A stretch of 8,728 bases of DNA from Verrucomicrobiota bacterium (GTDB lineage Bacteria > Verrucomicrobiota > Lentisphaeria > Oligosphaerales > Oligosphaeraceae), in assembly GCA_022709995.1 (NCBI GenBank), contig JAKLHU010000063.1:1-8728 (forward strand), written 5' to 3'. Below the pieces are notes generated by a model. The model was not told the DNA's origin. It saw only the letters and a program-made list of their open reading frames with translations, and did no database searches. Positions 1-6,133 of the stretch are shown here, in pieces. Position 1 is the stretch's first letter, and each line of letters starts with the position of its first letter. The position numbers and the translations under genes were made by a program.

Positions 1-30
1 TATCGCATGAAACCAGGAGACCAGGCATGA
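1..30 (+). CDS. 3' end of a probable OmpR/PhoB-type response regulator (partial)
   Basis: Frame 1 of the window reads Y-R-M-K-P-G-D-Q-A and then TGA at 28-30. The winged-helix output domain of OmpR/PhoB regulators usually ends in a G-Y-R-hydrophobic motif followed by a short tail, and the first two visible residues fit that ending. The stop overlaps the ATG of the sensor kinase in an ATGA arrangement (27-30), which is the usual organisation of a regulator-kinase pair under translational coupling. Only nine codons are visible, so the identity rests on this short motif and on the kinase that follows. It could be the end of some other gene. Confidence 0.5.
   Translation, partial: YRMKPGDQA
15..20 (+). 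promoter_or_regulatory. Ribosome binding site of the sensor kinase
   Basis: AGGAGA lies six bases before the ATG at 27, inside the presumed end of the upstream regulator gene. It supports the 27 start and coupling of the two genes. Confidence 0.65.
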
Positions 31-1799
31 GCCAGCGCGACAAGATCCTGTTCCTGCTGCCGGCCGCGGCCATTGCCCTGGTCGTCCTGTTCACCGTCCT
101 GCTCTTCGCCGGCCTGGCCATGTTCAAGCAGGCCTTCCACCACGACGCCGACAGCGACATCACCGAGAAAACGGCTCTGGTCGCCCTCATCCTCAACCCC
201 CTGCTCAACCAGGGCCGCCTCGATGAAGCCAGGCATTTCTGCGACCACTTCAACCGCGACGCCCTCCGCCTCAGCCTCATCCGGGTCGACGGCAAGGTCG
301 AAGCCGATTCCGCCGAAAAGGCCGACCTGCTCAGCAACCATCTGAACCGCGAGGAAATCCAGGCCGCCATCGCCGGCGCGCCAATCTGCGTGACCCGCTT
401 CAGCGAAAGCCTCAACCAGTGGATGACCTATCACGCCGTCCAACTCGACGGCGGCAACCGGGAATACATTCTGCGCGCCGCCGTCAGCACCGACCGCACC
501 GCGAGGATTCTCCAGAAGGCCACCTTGACGGCGGTGTTCGCCTTGCTGCTTGGCGGCGCCCTGGCCCTCGCCCTGGCCCTGTACATCTCCGGCCGGGTGC
601 GCACCCCGCTGCGCGCCCTAAATCATGCGTTGACGGCAATCACCGACGGCAATCTGGACGCGCCGATCCCCATCCCCCGGGCCGGCATTGTCCGCGACTT
701 CGCCACCCGCATCGCCGAGATGACCACCTTGCTGCGCGCCAATCTGGCGGCCGTCATGGCCACCCGCAACGAGCAGGAGGCCATTCTCAACTCCATGGAG
801 GAGGCCGTTCTCCTGGTCAACCGGAGCGGCGACGCCCTTCGCGTCAATCGCGCGGCCGCCGCCCTGTTCCACCTTGCCGACCGGCAGGTCTTCAATCTTT
901 CCCGCTCCGGCATGCCCGACCTGCTGCCACATGTCCAGGAGGCCGTGAAAACCGGCCAGCCCTTTGAGAAAGAATATGAACTGACTTCGCCGAGCGGCAA
1001 GACCTATCTGCTGATCAAAGGCGCCATCATCGCCAAGGGCGACGGCGACTGCCTGTTGCTGACGGTCACCGACTTGACCCGGCTCCGGCGCCTGGAATCA
1101 TTCCGCAGCGACTTCATCGCCAACGTCTCGCACGAATTGAAAACGCCGCTGACCTGCATCATCGGCGCGGCGGAGACGATTCTCGAAGAAAAAGACCTCC
1201 CGCCGGAGCAGATGCAGAAGCTGGTGACGATGCTCTATGAGCAGTCCAGCCGCCTCAACCTGCTCGTCCAGGACATCCTCAGCCTCTCGGCCTTGGAACA
1301 TCGGCAGAACACGTTGAACCGGAAAGCGCCCGCCGTAGCCCTCGACGCCGTCCTCGGCAACGCCATCGCCCTGGCGCGGGAAAATGCCCGTGAGCATGGC
1401 GTCGAGATCACCCTGACCAACTCGGTCCCGATTGAGATTCCCGGTGACAGCCAATTGCTGGAGCAGGCCGTGGGCAATCTGCTCAGCAATGCGGTGAAAT
1501 ACAGCGGCAGCCCCAGCATCGAAGTGTCCTTGAGCCGCCAGAACGGCGCGGCCGTCGTGGAAGTCAAGGACTTCGGCATCGGCATCGCCGACGAACACAA
1601 GGCGAGAATCTTCGAACGCTTCTACCGCGTCCACAAGGAGCGCAGCCGGGCCCTGGGCGGCACCGGCCTGGGCCTCGCCATCGTCAAGCACGTGGCCTCG
1701 GCCCATCAGGGCGTCGCGACCCTGACCGACACGCCGGGCGGCGGCTGCACGTTCCGCCTCACCCTGCCCATCCCGGCCGCGACGACGCCAAAAGCATGA
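27..1799 (+). CDS. phoR: PhoR-like membrane sensor histidine kinase
   Basis: This is a complete 590-residue kinase that should autophosphorylate on histidine and pass the phosphate to a partner response regulator. Domains in order are: a membrane segment at about 8-30; an extracytoplasmic sensing region at about 31-163, with a PhoR-like pattern (a VDG...ADS element, then NHLNREEI); a second membrane segment at about 164-187; HAMP at about 188-240; PAS at about 249-355; HisKA with NVSHELKTPL and phospho-acceptor His369; and a HATPase_c domain. The ATPase motifs are the N box (GNLLSNAVKYS, 483-493), G1 box (DFGIGI, 515-520), F box (IFERFYR) and G2 box (GGTGLGLAIVKH, 544-555). All catalytic motifs are intact. 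The start is set by the AGGAGA site and the ATGA overlap. The PhoR label follows from architecture and the neighbour. The actual signal could be something other than phosphate, because no pho box or transport gene is visible. Confidence 0.92.
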   Translation: MSQRDKILFLLPAAAIALVVLFTVLLFAGLAMFKQAFHHDADSDITEKTALVALILNPLLNQGRLDEARHFCDHFNRDALRLSLIRVDGKVEADSAEKADLLSNHLNREEIQAAIAGAPICVTRFSESLNQWMTYHAVQLDGGNREYILRAAVSTDRTARILQKATLTAVFALLLGGALALALALYISGRVRTPLRALNHALTAITDGNLDAPIPIPRAGIVRDFATRIAEMTTLLRANLAAVMATRNEQEAILNSMEEAVLLVNRSGDALRVNRAAAALFHLADRQVFNLSRSGMPDLLPHVQEAVKTGQPFEKEYELTSPSGKTYLLIKGAIIAKGDGDCLLLTVTDLTRLRRLESFRSDFIANVSHELKTPLTCIIGAAETILEEKDLPPEQMQKLVTMLYEQSSRLNLLVQDILSLSALEHRQNTLNRKAPAVALDAVLGNAIALARENAREHGVEITLTNSVPIEIPGDSQLLEQAVGNLLSNAVKYSGSPSIEVSLSRQNGAAVVEVKDFGIGIADEHKARIFERFYRVHKERSRALGGTGLGLAIVKHVASAHQGVATLTDTPGGGCTFRLTLPIPAATTPKA

Positions 1800-1803
1800 C
1801 CGC

Positions 1804-1817
1804 CGTCGGCGCCGACG
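1804..1817. terminator. Palindrome between convergent genes, possible bidirectional terminator
   Basis: CGTCGGCGCCGACG is a perfect 14-base palindrome, five bases after the kinase stop and seven bases before the stop of the convergent minus-strand gene. Its place suits a shared terminator, but no T tract follows on either strand, so an intrinsic terminator is not established. Confidence 0.3.
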
Positions 1818-1824
1818 CCGATGC

Positions 1825-2217
1825 CTATGCGCTCACGGCGTCGTCCAGAGCCTGCTCCCGGTGCGCGAAAAGGACCTCGTCCTGGAGCCGATACGCCCGG
1901 GCGTCATGCCGGCTGGCCATGACCGCGACCAGCGAAGGCACATCTTCCAGGCCAGGCTCCGCCAGCACGGTCGCCAACAAGGCGAAACAGGACGGATACG
2001 TCTGTTCCAGGACAACCGGAACCAGCAGGGAATGGCTGAAGCTAACCGGCATCCCGTCCCGGCAGAAAATCTGCACGGGCAGGAAATCATCCCAGCCCGC
2101 GGCATACACTTTTCCCTGGGCGTCGACCGTGATGGTTTTCTGATCGCTGATAAGAAATCCCGCCCGGCCATCCGCGCTGACGACTACGGCACCTGACCGC
2201 CAAAACGCCCGTTCCAT
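1825..2217 (-). CDS. Hypothetical protein, 130 aa, second gene of an overlapping orphan pair
   Basis: I do not recognise a family. The protein is soluble-looking, with no signal peptide or membrane segment. Its N-terminal half (about residues 8-55) alternates short hydrophobic stretches with Gly/Asp turns, which suggests beta strands (GRAGFLISD, TITVDAQGKVYAAG). The C-terminal half looks more helical (LLATVLAEPGLEDVPSLVAVMA). The start is chosen for the GGAAAGGA ribosome site seven bases upstream. The gene begins inside the 3' end of the preceding orphan, a 34-base overlap, so the two are probably co-transcribed and translationally coupled. It ends 25 bases from the convergent kinase gene. 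Codon use looks like that of the surrounding genes, and on the plus strand only shadow frames compete. Confidence 0.65.
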   Translation of the reverse strand: MERAFWRSGAVVVSADGRAGFLISDQKTITVDAQGKVYAAGWDDFLPVQIFCRDGMPVSFSHSLLVPVVLEQTYPSCFALLATVLAEPGLEDVPSLVAVMASRHDARAYRLQDEVLFAHREQALDDAVSA

Positions 2218-2585
2218 CGCGAAATCCTTTCCTTTTTCCCGGTGATCGCCTTACGCAAGGCCTGCGCGTAACGATCGAGCTTGTCGACGGCCTTGGTGGC
2301 CTTGGCGCCGTCGCCTGACAAGCTCGGACACGGCGGCAGAGGCCGTCGAAACGGCGAACGAAAATACGCGAAATCCAGCGCGATCGCCTGCACCGCAACG
2401 TGATATTCGGCCAGAAAGTCATTCAGAATGTCGACGTCTTCCGGCGTCACGCCTTCTTCCTCAGCCAGAGCCATCTGCCGCGGCCGCACATAGCTGCCCA
2501 GACGCGCCGCCGATTCCAGGCGCCGCTCCATCCCGGCCAGCATTTCAAGATACAGAACCTGCAACAACGCTGATACTGGTTTCAT
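2184..2585 (-). CDS. Hypothetical protein, 133 aa, first gene of an overlapping orphan pair
   Basis: I do not recognise a family. The sequence is largely helical: residues 1-75 include an acidic stretch AEEEGVTPEDVDILNDFLAEY. A Pro/Arg-rich break follows (RSPFRRPLPPCPS, about 76-88), then a basic helix (about 93-121). There is no signal peptide or membrane segment. The start is well supported, with GGAGGA six bases ahead of the ATG. The last eleven codons (stop included) overlap the start of the next gene in another frame, and the other frame stays open for about 67 bases around the junction. The helical first protein and strand-rich second protein could form a small two-protein module, such as a chaperone with its client or an antidote with a toxin. 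Nothing in the sequence proves this. Confidence 0.65.
   Translation of the reverse strand: MKPVSALLQVLYLEMLAGMERRLESAARLGSYVRPRQMALAEEEGVTPEDVDILNDFLAEYHVAVQAIALDFAYFRSPFRRPLPPCPSLSGDGAKATKAVDKLDRYAQALRKAITGKKERISRWNGRFGGQVP
2225..2232 (-). promoter_or_regulatory. Ribosome binding site inside the upstream gene, deciding the 2217 start
   Basis: GGAAAGGA on the minus strand lies seven bases before the ATG at 2217, within the 3' coding part of the preceding gene. It favours re-initiation at a separate start over a simple fused reading frame. It sits just after a GGGAAAAAGG run. Confidence 0.55.
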
Positions 2586-2591
2586 GCTCAG

Positions 2592-2597
2592 TCCTCC
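2592..2597 (-). promoter_or_regulatory. Ribosome binding site of the 133-aa orphan gene
   Basis: A near-perfect GGAGGA lies six bases upstream of the ATG at 2585. This is the main evidence that this small unrecognised gene is real and starts here. Confidence 0.65.
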
Positions 2598-2696
2598 ACG
2601 CCTGAATGATCATGACAACCTAAAGTATCCGTCTCGCCCCGACAAAACATGTCATGGCGGCGCGAAAAAGCACATGCGGCGGCCCGGGTGAGGTGG

Positions 2697-2715
2697 CACG
2701 GGCTTCCACCCCGTG
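2697..2715. repeat. REP-like palindrome
   Basis: CACGGG, a seven-base loop CTTCCAC, and CCCGTG form a 6-bp inverted repeat inside the longer context GGTGGCACGGGCTTCCACC. From memory, near-identical intergenic palindromes of the form GGTGGCACGGGCTTCCAGCCCGTG are common in PVC genomes. One copy is seen here, so its repeated nature is inferred and not shown. Confidence 0.45.
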
Positions 2716-2894
2716 TTCGCCAACCATCGACACAACGACTTTTACGGCAAAAGCTTGTGCCATAGCAACGGCGCCTTCGCACCAGGTCGACCCCGGCTCG
2801 CCGCGGCAGGAGATTTCCCGTCTATGCCGACCAAGCGATAAATCACCCCGGAGTGCGGCGACCAAGCAGCGACCGGCTCCCGGTCATTGTTGGC

Positions 2895-2915
2895 AAAAAA
2901 GGCGATGCCACGCCC
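2895..2915 (-). terminator. Probable intrinsic terminator of the exported-protein operon
   Basis: On the minus strand, about a dozen bases after the stop of the 605-aa gene, GGCG-TGGCAT-CGCC can fold into a 4-bp stem (5 bp with a G-U pair) directly followed by six Ts. Position and T run are right for Rho-independent termination, but the stem is short. Confidence 0.4.
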
Positions 2916-2926
2916 GTTGCCTGGGG

Positions 2927-4744
2927 TCATGGCTTCTTTTGTCTGACTTCCTGCTTTGGTTGCGGCCGCGGCGTTCCATCGCGGCCCTTGTCCCGCGGGC
3001 GGACACCGTCGTCCGGGCGGTTCAACGTCCACAGCACCAGCTGGCTCGTCGGCAACAGATGATCATAGGCAAACGCCTGCATGAACACATCGGCGGGGAT
3101 GACCGGCTTGCGGACGACCCCGCCGTCAATCTCGGCCTCCGCAAACAGAATGACCGGGCAAGGCTTCATGCCGCGCAAAAACACATTCTTCACCTGCACG
3201 GTGAGAGTTTTTTCGTCCCCTCGAAACACCGTCTGGCCCGAGATCCGGACATTTTCCCCGACCATTCTGATGTCGCCCTTGAAGCCGTCTTCCCGGACGA
3301 CGTGCAGTTTCAGGGATTCGGTCCCGCCAGGCCCGATGTTCAAGCCTGACTTCGCGGTGTAGACGTTGAAATCCGGGACGGGGCGGCCGAGGCGCAGCCA
3401 ATAGCGGTAATCCGCCCCGCCGGCGCCGGTGACATCGCCGATGGCGACGGAATACTCGCCGTCGGCCGGCAACACCAGACGGCAGGCGGGGTCAGCCGGC
3501 TGCAGGCACAAGCCGACATTGAGGCTGGCCGGAGCATCATCGATTTCCGCCACCAAGACGCCGTCCGCCTGCCGGATGCGCAAGATGCCGTCCAGCGGCG
3601 AGCCGACCCGCCGCGCCGCCAGATCCAGAACCGCGATTTCACCCTGGCGCCCCCGAAACCGAAACACGTCCTGTTCGCCAGCACCGGAAATCGTCCCGGC
3701 CATGACGTGGACGGCGTTAAGGCCAAAGCACTGCTTGGCGGCGGCGGCTTCCGGCATGGCTTCACGGCCAGGGAACGGATTGCCCCCGCCGGCATACGGC
3801 CGCCAGCCCTGGCTGACCTCGATGCGATACACGAAATCCTCGCGGCCGCGGTACAGATTATCCGCAATCCGCAGGACATGGACGCCCGTGGCGGCCGGTT
3901 TGACCCGCAGCACCGGATCCGGCCAGAAATACTCGTCGTCGGCGAAGCCAGCCGGCCGGCCGGCCGGGTCAAGCAGCGTCAAAACCGGTTGAAAATGCCC
4001 GGGGACGGCATCGCCGATGAACGGCAGCAGCGACCGGCCTTGCACGGCAAAGCTGTAAGCCTGGCCGGCTTGCAGAAAAATCCGGAACGCATCGGTCTCT
4101 CCAGGCATGATCTGGCCATCAAGCACGCAAGGCACGATTTCGACCAGAGGCGACTCCGGACGCGGCTTGTCCGGCGCCACATAGACCGGCTCGGCGAGGT
4201 GCGGCTCGACGTCGACATAAAAAAGCTTCGGGGCGGAAATGCCATTCGCGCCGCACAAGCGCAACTCCCGCCGACCCGGCGCCGCCGCCGCCGCAATGTC
4301 CAAGTCGAGAAAAGCCACCTGCCGGATTGACGGCGTTTCCTGCAAGGCATTCCGCTTGGTATGCAGGTCCTTGATGACCAGACGCAGGCAGTCCTCATCC
4401 AGCTCGCCCAGCCGGTCCCACCAGGCATTCGGCCGCCAGTCTTCCGTCTTGTCCGGTTTCGGGGGCGCCTGGCGCTGGCCGGCGGCAATCGCGTCAATCC
4501 AACCAAGCAGATACTTGCGCTGGCTGCCGGCCGGCGGCGAAAAGCTCGGCGCCAGGATGACCTGGCGGACCGTCACGCCCTCGCCGCTGAGCAAGGCCGA
4601 GGAGACGCCATGCAAGTACTGCCCTCCCACCAGCACCCGCACCGTGCCGCCGCGCTGGCCGCCGGCCGGATACAAATACCCCGCATAGGGCCCGGCGCCG
4701 ACACCGGCAGCCAGCAGCACCAACACCAGAATCAGACGTCGCAT
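2927..4744 (-). CDS. Exported PPC-like beta-sandwich protein (third gene of the operon)
   Basis: This is a 605-residue predicted exported protein. It begins with a hydrophobic signal sequence (about 1-18). A TIG/Ig-like start follows (GYLYPAGGQRGGTVRVLVGG, 22-41), seen in many planctomycete-type surface proteins. Two domains resemble the bacterial pre-peptidase C-terminal (PPC) fold. The first is about 205-310, with DGQIMPGETDAFRIFLQAGQ and DPAGRPAGFADDE. The second is about 340-452, with GTISGAGEQDVFRFRGRQGE and LPADGEYSVAIGD. An Ig-like segment covers about 470-525, and the protein ends in a basic, Pro-rich tail (about 578-605). No protease or other catalytic motif is visible, so it is probably a binding or scaffold partner. 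The frame is open upstream to 5149, but the signal peptide and GGGGGA site fix the start at 4744. It lies 70 bases after the DUF1501 gene. Confidence 0.82.
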   Translation of the reverse strand: MRRLILVLVLLAAGVGAGPYAGYLYPAGGQRGGTVRVLVGGQYLHGVSSALLSGEGVTVRQVILAPSFSPPAGSQRKYLLGWIDAIAAGQRQAPPKPDKTEDWRPNAWWDRLGELDEDCLRLVIKDLHTKRNALQETPSIRQVAFLDLDIAAAAAPGRRELRLCGANGISAPKLFYVDVEPHLAEPVYVAPDKPRPESPLVEIVPCVLDGQIMPGETDAFRIFLQAGQAYSFAVQGRSLLPFIGDAVPGHFQPVLTLLDPAGRPAGFADDEYFWPDPVLRVKPAATGVHVLRIADNLYRGREDFVYRIEVSQGWRPYAGGGNPFPGREAMPEAAAAKQCFGLNAVHVMAGTISGAGEQDVFRFRGRQGEIAVLDLAARRVGSPLDGILRIRQADGVLVAEIDDAPASLNVGLCLQPADPACRLVLPADGEYSVAIGDVTGAGGADYRYWLRLGRPVPDFNVYTAKSGLNIGPGGTESLKLHVVREDGFKGDIRMVGENVRISGQTVFRGDEKTLTVQVKNVFLRGMKPCPVILFAEAEIDGGVVRKPVIPADVFMQAFAYDHLLPTSQLVLWTLNRPDDGVRPRDKGRDGTPRPQPKQEVRQKKP

Positions 4745-4750
4745 GGGCTG

Positions 4751-4756
4751 TCCCCC
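4751..4756 (-). promoter_or_regulatory. Ribosome binding site deciding the 4744 start
   Basis: GGGGGA (in the context AAAGGGGGA) lies six bases before the ATG at 4744. The reading frame is open much further upstream, across the 3' end of the DUF1501 gene. This site and the signal peptide that begins here choose the start. Confidence 0.65.
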
Positions 4757-4814
4757 TTTGCAATTATTGGGCTTGCTGCCGCCGTCGCCGCCGCAATCGC
4801 CATATCCATCCTCG

Positions 4815-6107
4815 TCACCGGTACAATTCCCGCAGCCGGCCGGCCGGCGACTCCGGCGGCAGGATCGTTGTCTGCAGGCCGATCGGATTGGGCAGCGGGC
4901 CGTCCGGGTCGATGCCGCAAAGCTCGTACAGGCTCCCCAGCATGTCCGGCGGCGCCACCGGCCGGCTGACCACCTCGCCGGCCACCGCGTCCGATTCGCC
5001 GACCACCTTGCCGCCGACAAAACCGCCGCCAGCCACCAAAGCGGAAAAACATTTCGAATAGTGGTTCCGACCGCCATTCCACGGCGCCTCCCAGTCGATT
5101 TTCGGGCCGCGGCCGAATTCGCCGGTCCACCACACAATCGTGGTGTCAAGCAAGTCTTTTTCGGCCAGATCCTGCAGCAGGGTGGCGACGGCCTGGTCCA
5201 TTTCCGCGGTGCGCTGCTTCATGGTCTCGAAATGGCGCTTGTGGGAATCCCATCCCTGCGCATTGATGGTGATGTACGGCACCCCGGATTCGACCAGTCG
5301 GCGCGCGGTCAAACACGACTGCCCGACTGGATTCCAGCCGTAGCGGTTGCGCATGTCCGCGCTTTCCAAGGACAAGTCAAAGACTTTGGCGGCATCGCCC
5401 TCAATGACCTTGCGCGCCTGGATCCCGGCGGCCTGGAACGCCTCCAGCACGGGCGCCCCCACTTTCGTTCCCGGCGCCGCCCCCGGCGCCGGCGGCCGCC
5501 CAAAGGTGTCCAAAGCCGACAGCAGGTCGAAACGCTGGGCCATCTCCTCCGCATTCAGGCCGCCCGGGGGGACGATGCCGTCGACGATGAACCGCGTCTG
5601 GCTCGGATTGCCGCCAGTCACCAGGGGCGCGTACTCTTCGCTCAGAAAGCCGATCTCCGAAAAGCGACCTTTAGGGACCGTCAAAATGACGTAGGGCGGA
5701 ATATCGCCCCGGTAGTCTTTGGCCTTGAACATCGCGATGACGGCCCCGATGGCGGGGTAAACCTTGCCGCCGCCCGGCTCGCGGCCCGTCTGCATCAGAT
5801 ACGTCGCCGTTTCATGCCCGCGATGCGGATGCGTCATCGTCCGGATGATCGAATACTTGTCGGCCTGCTGCGCCAGTTTCGGCAGCAGTTCACTGATGGC
5901 GACGCCGGGAACGTTGGTCGGGATGGCCTTGAGGCCGTTGTTGTAGGCCTTGTCGGCGTCCGGCTTCGGGTCGAACGTCTCCAGTTGCGAAGGGCCGCCC
6001 CAGACCCATATTTCGATTACCGAGCGGGCGGGCCGGCGTTCAGCGGCGGCGCCGCCGGCCACACCGGCCACCATAACCACCAGAAAGAATATCATGATTC
6101 TGTTCAT
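4815..6107 (-). CDS. DUF1501 family exported protein (second gene of the operon)
   Basis: The 430-residue protein carries the landmarks of DUF1501, a PVC-rich family related to the alkaline phosphatase/sulfatase fold whose activity is not established. Visible motifs are VWGGPSQLETFDPKPD (35-50), THPHRGHETATYLMQTGRE (92-110), GWDSHKRHF (285-293), and TIVWWTGEFGRGPKID (323-338) followed by GRNHYSKCFSALVAGGG (346-362). The His and Asp residues in these motifs are the likely metal or catalytic ligands. It starts with a Sec-type signal (1-22, cut near GGAAA-ERR) and lacks the twin-arginine signal common in the family. The start at 6107 is supported by GAGGGGA five bases upstream. An upstream in-frame start at 6179 would overlap the previous gene and bury the signal. 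It follows the DUF1553 gene by 26 bases, the usual partner order. Confidence 0.9.
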   Translation of the reverse strand: MNRIMIFFLVVMVAGVAGGAAAERRPARSVIEIWVWGGPSQLETFDPKPDADKAYNNGLKAIPTNVPGVAISELLPKLAQQADKYSIIRTMTHPHRGHETATYLMQTGREPGGGKVYPAIGAVIAMFKAKDYRGDIPPYVILTVPKGRFSEIGFLSEEYAPLVTGGNPSQTRFIVDGIVPPGGLNAEEMAQRFDLLSALDTFGRPPAPGAAPGTKVGAPVLEAFQAAGIQARKVIEGDAAKVFDLSLESADMRNRYGWNPVGQSCLTARRLVESGVPYITINAQGWDSHKRHFETMKQRTAEMDQAVATLLQDLAEKDLLDTTIVWWTGEFGRGPKIDWEAPWNGGRNHYSKCFSALVAGGGFVGGKVVGESDAVAGEVVSRPVAPPDMLGSLYELCGIDPDGPLPNPIGLQTTILPPESPAGRLRELYR

Positions 6108-6112
6108 CGTCG

Positions 6113-6119
6113 TCCCCTC
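6113..6119 (-). promoter_or_regulatory. Ribosome binding site deciding the 6107 start
   Basis: GAGGGGA lies five bases before the ATG at 6107, in the 26-base gap after the DUF1553 stop. It picks this start over the longer open frame that begins inside the preceding gene. Confidence 0.7.
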
Positions 6120-6133
6120 GCCGCCAAACATCC

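Larger units (their letters stand above)
2586..2926. other. Gene-free interval between the orphan pair and the exported-protein operon
   Basis: I support no gene in these 341 bases. Open frames cross it on both strands but lack start signals and recognisable content. From the right it holds the probable operon terminator, a GACCGG-CTC-CCGGTC hairpin (2871-2885), a stretch with nothing recognised, the REP-like palindrome, and the leader of the orphan pair. I found no convincing promoter upstream of 2585: on the minus strand the best -10-like element, TACTTT, has no partner at proper spacing. The interval is less GC-rich in places than the flanking genes and could contain a decayed insertion. 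Confidence 0.6.

Noticed and set aside
1098..1706. Minus-strand open frame inside the sensor kinase gene
   Set aside because: The plus strand carries intact HisKA and HATPase motifs over the same bases. The minus frame has no recognisable features.
2742..3032. Minus-strand frame in the interval (contains a fairly protein-like stretch IAFFANNDREP)
   Set aside because: It begins inside the 605-aa gene in another frame, runs through the terminator T tract and ends without any known motif. It may be a relic, but I cannot support a gene.
2654..3349. Plus-strand open frame across the gene-free interval and the PPC-like gene end
   Set aside because: The second half is antisense to a real gene, and the first half shows no protein-like pattern and no ribosome site.
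3952..3967. Run of four CCGG tetramers
   Set aside because: It lies inside the PPC-like coding sequence and encodes an ordinary PAGRPAG turn. A similar run at 4836-4847 encodes PAGR in the DUF1501 gene, so codon and base bias explain it.
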